Assembly (NCBI GenBank): GCA_020723725.1
Contig: DYIG01000096.1
Coordinates: 1-6,411, forward strand
DNA length: 6,411 nucleotides
Source of the DNA: Thermaerobacter marianensis
GTDB lineage: Bacteria; Bacillota; Sulfobacillia; DYIH01; DYIG01
Reading direction: 5' to 3'
The translations under genes were made by a program, and so were the position numbers. Below, one piece after another: positions 1 to 6,179 of the stretch (within the stretch, counting starts at the first letter, position 1; each line of letters starts with the position of its first letter). Below the pieces are notes generated by a model that was given only the letters and a program-made list of their open reading frames with translations, did no database searches and had not been told where the DNA came from.

Positions 1-473
1 TCCGGGGGCAGCGTCACCTCGAGGACGGGGTCGTCGGCGCGGAAGATCTGCGGCAGCATCCGCTGGGCGAAGCGGCCGGCCAGCGTCCAAGGATCGACGC
101 CCTGCTCGCGAGCCAGTTCCTCACACTCGGCCATCGTGATGGCCACGCCGGAATTGGGTTCGATGAGCAGGTGGTTCTCGGCGAGGAACCGGGCAAAAAG
201 CATGCGGTGCCAATGCTCGTATGCACACTCGTGGACGAGGCGATCGATGGTTTGGGTGCCGCGGCCTGGATCGCGCCGGTCACCAAGCTGCCGGCCGTGG
301 GCGCGGAGGCGGTTGCGCAACGCCCGCTGTTCCACCGTCATTGAGCTATACGGTTCATGATGATGCACGGCAAGGGCCTGGAGGGCCGAAAGGGCACCCG
401 CCTCCGCCACCTCCCGCGCTCTGATGATGGTCCGCTCAAGCTGATTGCGGAGTTCGGTTGGCAATGCGCTCAT
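1..473 (-). CDS. pglX: PglX-type BREX adenine-specific DNA methyltransferase, N-terminal part (gene runs off the left edge)
   Basis: The reading frame opens at ATG 473-471 and stays open for 157 codons to the window edge. Only the N-terminal part of what is normally a protein of more than 1000 residues is present. It begins MSALPTELRNQLERTIIRAR, a helical stretch. Around residues 75-103 comes a segment with IDRLVHECAYEHWHRMLFAR, which resembles the conserved early helix of PglX and Eco57I-like methylases (a CAY...R...L pattern). Residues 133-150 include RMLPQIFRADDP. The SAM-binding and NPPY catalytic motifs lie further downstream, so activity cannot be judged. PglX methylates an adenine in a non-palindromic site on host DNA and is needed for BREX exclusion. 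The gene starts 12 nt after the brxC stop, behind an AGGGG ribosome-binding sequence. The call rests on this short stretch plus operon position; another Eco57I-type methylase is the alternative. Confidence 0.8.
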   Translation of the reverse strand, partial: MSALPTELRNQLERTIIRAREVAEAGALSALQALAVHHHEPYSSMTVEQRALRNRLRAHGRQLGDRRDPGRGTQTIDRLVHECAYEHWHRMLFARFLAENHLLIEPNSGVAITMAECEELAREQGVDPWTLAGRFAQRMLPQIFRADDPVLEVTLPP

Positions 474-480
474 CGTCTCA

Positions 481-487
481 CCCCTTT
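481..487 (-). promoter_or_regulatory. Ribosome-binding site of pglX
   Basis: Read on the minus strand, AAAGGGG overlaps the TAA stop of brxC (488-486) and lies 7 nt before the pglX ATG at 473. This spacing supports the chosen start and suggests that pglX is translated from the same message as brxC with its own ribosome entry. Confidence 0.6.
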
Positions 488-3400
488 ACCCGATGATCAC
501 TGGACCCTGTTTGATCTCCTCGAAAAGCTTCCCCTCGTGCTCCGCCAGCCAGGCCTTCACTTCCTCTTCCGTTTCCAACATCGCCCGCCGGACGGTGACG
601 CGGCGGGCCTGCGGCTTGAGTCTACGGGCCGCCTCGGCCAGCGCCTGCGTGACACGCTCCGGAACCGCCGCGACGGCATCTCCGCGGGCGGCCAGCGGCT
701 GGCGGTTCAACTCCTGCAGCAGGCTCTCATCGGTCCTGATGGCCGGCTCGGCGGGCGGCATCAGGCCGACATGGGCAAGGATCTGGTCTCTGGCGCTTTC
801 ATCAAGGGCCTGCCAGGAGGCGTCTGTCTGGAGAGTTTGAATTCCCTCCTCCACCGCTTTGCGCAGGGCTTCGAACCGTTCGGTCACCGCGGCGCGGAGG
901 GCTGCGGCGACCTTCGCCCGGATGGGCGAGACGTGGTCGGTGTCGGCCAGCAAGGAACGGTTGGAACGGATGGCCTCCACTTCGGGCATGACCTCCGCGG
1001 CAACCGGGAGTCCCTCGGCGTGTGGGAGCAGACGTTCAAGGAGTTGCCAGCCGGGCAGGCGCTTTTCGGCCTGTGCCTTCAGAGCGGTCCAATCGTCAAT
1101 CCATTGCTCAAGCTCAGCCTTCGCTTCCAGGATCGCCCCCAGTTGCTCCGTTCCGGTGAGACGCTTCAGGTCCTCGATTTTCCTCGTGTCCGGTCGCGCC
1201 GGCAGAGGCGGCTCACCCCCGGCGGCTCTGGCGAGTTGGATCAGTGCATCAAGGAACTGAGTCGCCTTGAGTTCCTCGTCACCGGAAATCACCGTCACGC
1301 CAGCCTTCTGGTAGAGACCGCGCAGGGCGATTTTATCCGTGGTGCCCAGACGCACCTTCTCGGGTCGAAACTCGGTGCTTTGGATGCGGTTCTGGTCGAG
1401 TTGGCCGGCCGCTATGGGCTGGCCGTTCAGCGTGGCGCGAAGAGCGCCGGCGCGATGCAGTGCCACCAGGGCGGCATCGATGGCGTCCTGCGGCCAACCG
1501 AAGGGCTCGGCCTTTAACTTCTTGCGCACATCGCCACCTCTGATGCCGGTACCGACAACGGCCATGACCTCCCGCGCCACAGGGTGGTCCTCTGTGGGCC
1601 TATCCCAGCCCACCACGCCAAAGGGGTGGTCGGAACCCTGGCGGGCCCGCTGCAGCGCAGCCTCCCATGCCCGGTGGTCACCCTCCGCAAAGCGGGGGAA
1701 GAGGCGGGCCAAAGCCGCTACGGTGGCGGTGGTGATCTTCGACGCCAACGAGTCGCCGTAGACCTCGTTGCCACCACCCTGGAACACCCTCGCGGCAGCC
1801 AACACCTGTCGAACAAGGTCATCCCGGGCCGCTTCCGCAACGCGGAGCCGGCTGATCATGCTCTCCCGGGCCTCTATGCCTGGGCCAGAACTGGGAACGC
1901 CCTTGGAATCAAGAACCTTTTGTGCCGCCTCCGCGTCAGTGATGCGCGCCCGGAGTTCGTCGGCGGCCTCGCGGGGCAGGAAGACATGGATGACGGGATC
2001 CTCTTGTCCCCGGCGGCGCGCCTCGTTCTCGACGTCCTTCTGGCTCGCGGACCAGCCGTCACGCATCCAGACGACGATCTGATCGCCGCCATGCGGGGGA
2101 TCATCAAGCCGGGCGTGCAACGTTAAATTCCTGCGGATTTTTGCCTCCCCATGCACAGGACGGACCTCATTGATTATTTTTTGCACGGCCCCCGCCAGAA
2201 GTTGGTCGCGCTTGGAGTTAATTTCCTGCTCCTTTTGTTGCAATGCCGCGACTTTCTCCCGGAAGGCACGGTCCCACTCCGCGCCCTCCGTAGTTTGGAG
2301 ACGGTATTCTTCGCCGACCTTCATCACGGTGCCGTCGGCGGCCAGGGACTCCAACACCGTCTCCACGGTCTTCCGGAAGGGACCGGAATCGGTGGCCAAA
2401 TCCTCGACCAGCAGATCGGCAAGGCTTGCTGCCGTAGCACGGACACCGACATCCAGACCAGCTTCATCCGGCAGCTTGTTGATGAGGAAAATAAGCCCAC
2501 ACAATCGCTTCTTCAGCCGGCCCTGTTCGCTGCCGTCATCCAGTTCCTGAATCCTTGAGAAGATTTCATTCAACAGAACCCCGGTGTTCACAAGGTCGTG
2601 GGCGATGGCCTCAAAAAGCCCATCAGCGGGTATAACCACGCCCAAATTGCGTCCGGCGACATTCTTTAAGGCATCGTCGAGGATTCGCAATTGTGACCGC
2701 AGTTGGCTGTGGGTACCCGCGGCATCGACCGCCCTGAAGCACTCCTCCCAGAACCGCCGCCTCGTTGGGAGCAGTGGGTAGTCTTCGATAATGATCTGCC
2801 GATCCTCCATCCTCTCCGCCAGCCGAGTTCCCTGCAGGTGCTTGGAGATCTCGCCCGGATTCCGGTCAAGCACATTCCGTAACGGCTCGACTCCGCTCGG
2901 CTTTTTCTGGAGAAGGACCTTGCGGGTGACAGCCTCGACATCCGCGTCCGAGAGCTGAACGTTGATTCGAAAGCGATGAAGGAGTTTTTGTAGGAGTTGT
3001 GTTCCCGTGAGAGCCGACTGTCCCGAGGCAACGAGCATAACGCGGCTATCCATCTGGGTCTGAATGGCTTCGACGACCTCGGTGAAGATTACCGCCCGAT
3101 CCGTCGAGTTACCAATGTACTGTTGGGCTTCATCAAGGATGAGAATGGTCAGGGGGAGTTCCCCATCGGACGAGAGAGCCTTGCGTGCCGCTTCGACGAA
3201 CTCCTGTGTTGAGATATCTGTGGAGCGAACCGGGAACTGCTCCCGCAGCACCTGGCGGGCCTGCCGTTCATCGCCCGCGAAGTTGGGATCGCAGGCCAGA
3301 ACCGCCTGCGCGATCGGGCCACTCACATATAAATTATTAAGTTCCTGGAACCAGTCCTTGCCGGCCCTTTCTATGGCATTGCGGACCCGGTCGAGATAGC

Positions 3401-3935
3401 CATGCTCACGGAGCCAGAAGCAAAACTGCGCCTGCGGATATTGGGCGGGCAGGCCGCAGGCCCGAAGAATGATCGAGAGGATGGTGAGACGCACGTGCTC
3501 CGCACTACCTGCGGGGAGCGTCCCGGCGGCAGCGACGGCGGGCTTGCCGGTCCGAGCAGCATGGGTATCCAACTCCCGGAGCAGGGCCACGATTTCTTCG
3601 GGAAGTTGAGGAACCAGGGAGCGCGCCGTGGAGCCATCGGTGAAGGGTGTATCTGCCCAAAGGTGCCCCAGCATCTTCAGCAGGTGGGATTTCCCGCTGC
3701 CGAAGAACCCGCTCACCCAGGCCGCATTCTGTCGAGGACGGTCCAACTGAGACAGGTAGCTTTGCAGGATGCGCTCAACGGCGTCACCATATTGGCCATC
3801 GCAGACGAAGGTTTCCAGTTCGGCTCGCAGTTCCTGTGCCGCATGGATGTCCTGCGTTGCCGTGATACGTGCTTGACCGTTGTTGGCCAAAGCGCTTGTA
3901 CGCGGATCCCGTTCCAAAACCTCAAAGATCTTCAT
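486..3935 (-). CDS. brxC: BREX system P-loop ATPase BrxC
   Basis: The product is a large cytoplasmic ATPase of 1149 residues, normal for BrxC (about 1150-1250). It opens MKIFEVLERDPRTSALANNG, the usual BrxC-type beginning. A Walker A loop, GFFGSGKS, is at residues 76-83. A Walker B motif, ILILDEAQ, is at 264-271 (D268, E269), followed by a sensor-1-like strand, VMLVASGQ, at 299-306. After the ATPase part there are winged-helix-like segments near 495-550 and 800-840, a charged helical or coiled-coil stretch near 555-590, and long helices to the C-terminus. BrxC is required for BREX defence and host methylation; its mechanism is not settled. The start at 3935 is preferred over an in-frame ATG at 3986 because it matches the family N-terminus, has a GGAGGT ribosome-binding site 5 nt upstream, and forms an ATGA overlap with the brxB stop. 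No frameshift or missing ATPase residue is visible. Confidence 0.95.
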   Translation of the reverse strand: MKIFEVLERDPRTSALANNGQARITATQDIHAAQELRAELETFVCDGQYGDAVERILQSYLSQLDRPRQNAAWVSGFFGSGKSHLLKMLGHLWADTPFTDGSTARSLVPQLPEEIVALLRELDTHAARTGKPAVAAAGTLPAGSAEHVRLTILSIILRACGLPAQYPQAQFCFWLREHGYLDRVRNAIERAGKDWFQELNNLYVSGPIAQAVLACDPNFAGDERQARQVLREQFPVRSTDISTQEFVEAARKALSSDGELPLTILILDEAQQYIGNSTDRAVIFTEVVEAIQTQMDSRVMLVASGQSALTGTQLLQKLLHRFRINVQLSDADVEAVTRKVLLQKKPSGVEPLRNVLDRNPGEISKHLQGTRLAERMEDRQIIIEDYPLLPTRRRFWEECFRAVDAAGTHSQLRSQLRILDDALKNVAGRNLGVVIPADGLFEAIAHDLVNTGVLLNEIFSRIQELDDGSEQGRLKKRLCGLIFLINKLPDEAGLDVGVRATAASLADLLVEDLATDSGPFRKTVETVLESLAADGTVMKVGEEYRLQTTEGAEWDRAFREKVAALQQKEQEINSKRDQLLAGAVQKIINEVRPVHGEAKIRRNLTLHARLDDPPHGGDQIVVWMRDGWSASQKDVENEARRRGQEDPVIHVFLPREAADELRARITDAEAAQKVLDSKGVPSSGPGIEARESMISRLRVAEAARDDLVRQVLAAARVFQGGGNEVYGDSLASKITTATVAALARLFPRFAEGDHRAWEAALQRARQGSDHPFGVVGWDRPTEDHPVAREVMAVVGTGIRGGDVRKKLKAEPFGWPQDAIDAALVALHRAGALRATLNGQPIAAGQLDQNRIQSTEFRPEKVRLGTTDKIALRGLYQKAGVTVISGDEELKATQFLDALIQLARAAGGEPPLPARPDTRKIEDLKRLTGTEQLGAILEAKAELEQWIDDWTALKAQAEKRLPGWQLLERLLPHAEGLPVAAEVMPEVEAIRSNRSLLADTDHVSPIRAKVAAALRAAVTERFEALRKAVEEGIQTLQTDASWQALDESARDQILAHVGLMPPAEPAIRTDESLLQELNRQPLAARGDAVAAVPERVTQALAEAARRLKPQARRVTVRRAMLETEEEVKAWLAEHEGKLFEEIKQGPVIIG

Positions 3936-4489
3936 GGGGCACCTCCAGCGCCGTGCATCGTGATGCTGTAAGCGAGGTAGTTCCAACCGTCCTGGGCATC
4001 GAGAAGGCGGTAGTTGTTCCCGTCCTTCGTTCCGGGGAAGAAGATGACGAGCCTACCCTTGATGTCCGGCTCCACGGCACGAACTAGATTGGATACCCGG
4101 ATAAAGCCGTAAAGGCTGGCGATACCTGTCACGGCTACAACCGTATTGTCGTCGCACTCCTGCAGAAGGTGGCGGAGGGCAGCGGCGACGCGCTCCGTGA
4201 AGTCACTCTCCAGCTTCAATGCCAGGTCGTCAGGGGTTTCGAAATACGCCTCCCGGTACTCGTCTTGGGCCATCCATTCCGCGAAGACGCGTGTGCAGTC
4301 GAACTCCTTCCACCCGTGGCCGGCTGCGCGCGTTCTCTGCTCGAATTCGCCCTTCCGGGCTTGGAGGGATCTTTCCAACTCTTTCTCGTAGACAACCATG
4401 ATCACACGTTGGGCTCCGGCCACGGTCCTCTGCCAGGGCACCTTGATGTGCCGCTCATAGAGCGCCGCGAGGTCATCGATCCTGCTCAT
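3932..4489 (-). CDS. brxB: BREX protein BrxB (DUF1788)
   Basis: The product has 185 residues, the usual size for BrxB. The C-terminal part carries the DUF1788 signature: a hydrophobic strand ending GRLVIFFPGT at residues 145-154, then NNYRLLDAQDGWNYLAYSI at 158-176. The N-terminal half is helical and charged (MSRIDDLAALYERHIKVPWQ at 1-20). No catalytic motif, signal peptide or membrane helix is seen, and the biochemical role of BrxB is not established. It is a standard member of several BREX subtypes and lies between brxA and brxC. Its ATG at 4489-4487 overlaps the brxA TGA (4488-4486) as ATGA, and its own TGA (3934-3932) overlaps the brxC ATG in the same way, so translation of the three genes is probably coupled. 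The sequence before its start is only weakly Shine-Dalgarno-like (GGGGG), which fits dependence on upstream translation. Confidence 0.93.
   Translation of the reverse strand: MSRIDDLAALYERHIKVPWQRTVAGAQRVIMVVYEKELERSLQARKGEFEQRTRAAGHGWKEFDCTRVFAEWMAQDEYREAYFETPDDLALKLESDFTERVAAALRHLLQECDDNTVVAVTGIASLYGFIRVSNLVRAVEPDIKGRLVIFFPGTKDGNNYRLLDAQDGWNYLAYSITMHGAGGAP
3941..3946 (-). promoter_or_regulatory. Ribosome-binding site of brxC
   Basis: A perfect GGAGGT on the minus strand lies within the last codons of brxB, 5 nt before the ATG at 3935. It decides the brxC start over the in-frame ATG at 3986 inside brxB. Confidence 0.8.
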
Positions 4490-5295
4490 CGCCAGCCCGC
4501 CCCCATCACAGGATCCAGAACGGTCGGATCTATTTCAATCACGTCGCCCCCAATGTAGGCTTGGAGAAGCCGCAATTGCTTGGCCCTGAGTACCAGGTCG
4601 TGTAACGCTCCCGGCGCTCGGTCAAGCACGCTTGTCCATGGCGTTGTCAATAGTTCTTTGCCGGCAATGGAAAAAAGGGAACCCAGCCATAATGCGAACG
4701 CTAACGCACCCGGCGTCGGCTCCACGCGTCTCCTGATTTTCCGAACTCGTCCCTCCAGGTGGCCGGACTGGACCCAGGAACTGCCCGCATTGCGGATGAC
4801 CTTGTCCAGAATCGACTCGTTGAGGCGGTCCCCGGTAGACATCTTGACCGCTTCAGTAAATGCCGACCGGACCAGTTCTTCTCCTGGGTTGAGGGAAAGA
4901 ACGCTTGGTGCTGTAGCCCGCAATAAGGGATCACGGCCCAATGCGCATAGGAGGGCCAGCAGCGGCCGGCCCACCGTGTCGATCGCCCAGAGGCGCCGAA
5001 GCACACGGAAAATTGGGATCTTGGGATCAAGGCCGTAGAGTTCGCCGAGGCGTTGGTTGGTGAGCCGGCGCGTCGAGGCGGTGTTCTTTCCCAGGACGTT
5101 TTCGTCGATGATGGCCATCGCGTAGTCATCTCGCGTTGCGCTATCCGGCAAGGCGGCCAGTAGGTCGGTGAGTTCGGCCAGCATGATGGTGCGGCTAGTG
5201 TGCGTGCCTTTGTCACCGAATCTCAGCCCGGCGCGGGTGGCTGTTTCACACGGCTTTATTTGGGTCCATGCGGAAGAGGTAACGGTTGCTATCAA
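4486..5295 (-). CDS. brxA: BREX protein BrxA (DUF1819-like), TTG start
   Basis: The product is a 269-residue, mostly helical cytoplasmic protein at the head of the operon. After a poorly conserved N-terminus (1-30) come THTSRTIMLAELTDLLAAL (31-49) and IIDENVLGKNTASTRR (62-77). The latter recalls the 'N-L-L-K-S...R' signature of the DUF1819/BrxA family. Residues 155-176 (DRLNESILDKVIRNAGSSWV) form another conserved-looking helix. Known BrxA proteins are about 200 residues, resemble NusB in fold prediction, and have been reported to bind DNA; this one is longer. An ATG at 5334 is in frame but overlaps the predicted -10 box, so it should not be in the transcript. The TTG at 5295 has GAAAGGAG 7 nt upstream and is preferred. 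Identification rests on the NVLGK-type motif plus location beside an unmistakable brxB and brxC. A distant BrxA subfamily is likely. Confidence 0.85.
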   Translation of the reverse strand: MIATVTSSAWTQIKPCETATRAGLRFGDKGTHTSRTIMLAELTDLLAALPDSATRDDYAMAIIDENVLGKNTASTRRLTNQRLGELYGLDPKIPIFRVLRRLWAIDTVGRPLLALLCALGRDPLLRATAPSVLSLNPGEELVRSAFTEAVKMSTGDRLNESILDKVIRNAGSSWVQSGHLEGRVRKIRRRVEPTPGALAFALWLGSLFSIAGKELLTTPWTSVLDRAPGALHDLVLRAKQLRLLQAYIGGDVIEIDPTVLDPVMGAGWR

Positions 5296-5302
5296 AACCA
5301 GG

Positions 5303-5310
5303 CTCCTTTC
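5303..5310 (-). promoter_or_regulatory. Ribosome-binding site of brxA
   Basis: The minus strand reads GAAAGGAG, followed by a 7-nt spacer and then TTG at 5295-5293. No ATG or GTG in the same frame lies at a suitable distance. This site supports the TTG start and a 269-residue BrxA. Confidence 0.7.
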
Positions 5311-5328
5311 GCCGGCAAACTTGCCGGC
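5311..5328. promoter_or_regulatory. Inverted repeat over the brx transcription start, candidate operator
   Basis: The arms GCCGGCAA (5311-5318) and TTGCCGGC (5321-5328) are perfect reverse complements separated by 2 bp. The repeat lies immediately downstream of the -10 box (5338-5333), over the expected transcription start, and just before the brxA ribosome-binding site. Repression by a dimeric regulator bound here is the natural reading. It could instead form a hairpin at the 5' end of the mRNA. No T-tract follows, so it is not a terminator. No regulator gene is present in the window. Confidence 0.55.
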
Positions 5329-5332
5329 ATTC

Positions 5333-5361
5333 ATTATATGCTATATTATTGGAAGGGGCAA
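5333..5361 (-). promoter_or_regulatory. Sigma70-like promoter of the brx operon
   Basis: On the minus strand a TTGCCC -35 box (5361-5356) is followed by exactly 17 bp and a perfect TATAAT -10 box (5338-5333). The start of transcription is expected about 7 nt further on, near 5326, giving a leader of roughly 30 nt before the TTG of brxA. The AT-rich stretch between the boxes stands out from the GC-rich genes around it. It is the only good promoter seen in front of the four-gene unit. Confidence 0.7.
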
Positions 5362-5561
5362 GGCCCTTTACCGAGGCCACCAATGATAGATGGGGAGCCA
5401 TGGTGGGATAGGCCATGAGGCCTGGGGGGCCATGTTCTCATGTGGGAGACAAACCCAACGACATGGCTTACCATTATATTTGCCGCCTGCTCGGTAACGT
5501 AACGTCAGGCACCTTGTTGCGGAGTTCTAGGGTTGGGTTCGACAGGTGAGGTGCGTTCGAA
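5362..5561. other. Divergent intergenic region between the brx promoter and the membrane-protein gene
   Basis: About 200 bp without a supported gene. It contains CCATG at 5398, 5413 and 5430 and its complement CATGG at 5462. It also has an AGGCC-ATG-AGGCC direct repeat (5410-5421), a CCACCA/TGGTGG inverted pair (5377-5382 and 5401-5406) and a short tandem GTAAC repeat near 5494-5503. A second TATAAT on the minus strand (5478-5473) has only a poor -35 partner. No convincing plus-strand promoter for the gene at 5562 could be picked out; TATATT at 5475-5480 is a weak -10 candidate without a good -35. Confidence 0.5.
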
Positions 5562-6179
5562 GTGTGGTCAAAGGGAACAAGTAGTCAACGTATTGCGGTC
5601 ATAATTGTGGCCACGGTTCTCTTCTTTTTCCTCGTTCCCCTGTTCCCGGGTTCGTCCCAAGATCCAAATAACTTATTCCTCGATCGTCTTTCCGCCGCCC
5701 TGTTATTTGGAACTCTGATTGCTCTTCTTTGGTATACGGAGGAGACTCATTTGTTGCGGGTAGCTTCATATCAGCAACTCGAATTATCTGTGAAACCATT
5801 TCTCGCGATCACCAGTCAGGATGGCGGAAAAGTAATCGAGGTTGTGAATGTCGGTAACGGTACGGCGATAAACATCGAATTGGAGCCAACCTGGCTCAGC
5901 GAGGAATTCGGCATTAGGATGGAGTATCCGCAAATCCTTTCCCTCCGCCCTGGTGAGCGGGAGACCATAGTTGTCAAGAACTTCAGTGGCGGAAGCCCCA
6001 CCGATTTTCCTTTCGGTGCCCATTTGGACCCTAAGTATTCAAACAGGAACATATTCCTGGTTGCCCATTTCGACGACGTAATCAATCATCACCATACTCA
6101 GGAGCTTCTACTTGGAAAAGGCGGACCAAAGATACTCACGGGAGATCCTCAAAAAACGCCAATAATTGACGGAGGCTGA
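5562..6179 (+). CDS. Unrecognised protein with two membrane helices and a soluble C-terminal domain
   Basis: The product has 205 residues and I do not recognise a named family. Two hydrophobic helices, about residues 11-29 (IAVIIVATVLFFFLVPLFP) and 42-58, are joined by a short polar loop. After them comes WYTEETHLLRV and a soluble domain (about 75-205). The pattern KPFLAI...VIEVVNVGNGTAINIELEP and the later LSLRPGERETIVVKNF suggest a beta-sandwich. This layout, with a 'V.N.GNG.A.N' strand, recurs in many uncharacterised bacterial proteins. With both termini on the same side, the domain is probably cytoplasmic, but topology is inferred. The start is GTG at 5562: an in-frame TGA at 5547 blocks extension, and a GAGGT-like ribosome-binding sequence (5548-5552) lies 9 nt upstream. 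It is divergent from brxA, and its codons are more AT-rich than the brx genes, hinting at separate acquisition. A role in defence is only a possibility from location. Confidence 0.65.
   Translation: MWSKGTSSQRIAVIIVATVLFFFLVPLFPGSSQDPNNLFLDRLSAALLFGTLIALLWYTEETHLLRVASYQQLELSVKPFLAITSQDGGKVIEVVNVGNGTAINIELEPTWLSEEFGIRMEYPQILSLRPGERETIVVKNFSGGSPTDFPFGAHLDPKYSNRNIFLVAHFDDVINHHHTQELLLGKGGPKILTGDPQKTPIIDGG

Noticed and set aside
357..1517. Long open frame on the plus strand (386 codons) opposite brxC, and similar plus frames at 1584-2126 and 3402-3971
   Set aside because: All lie antisense to the brxC frame, whose Walker motifs and start signals are clear. Their translations are rich in Arg/Gly/Leu without recognisable motifs, as expected from the opposite strand of GC-rich coding DNA.
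3936..3986. Upstream in-frame ATG giving brxC 17 more residues
   Set aside because: The added residues overlap brxB by about 50 bp and match nothing expected of the family. The GGAGGT site and ATGA overlap favour ATG 3935.
5353..5368. AAGGG / CCCTT inverted pair overlapping the brx -35 box
   Set aside because: The arms are only 5 bp with a 6-bp loop and low complexity; likely chance, though it touches the promoter.
5531..5561. GGTTCGA and GTTCGAA, resembling tRNA T-loop sequence
   Set aside because: The flanking bases do not form a T-arm stem, and no anticodon or acceptor arm can be folded upstream. Not a tRNA or a clear tRNA-end attachment site.
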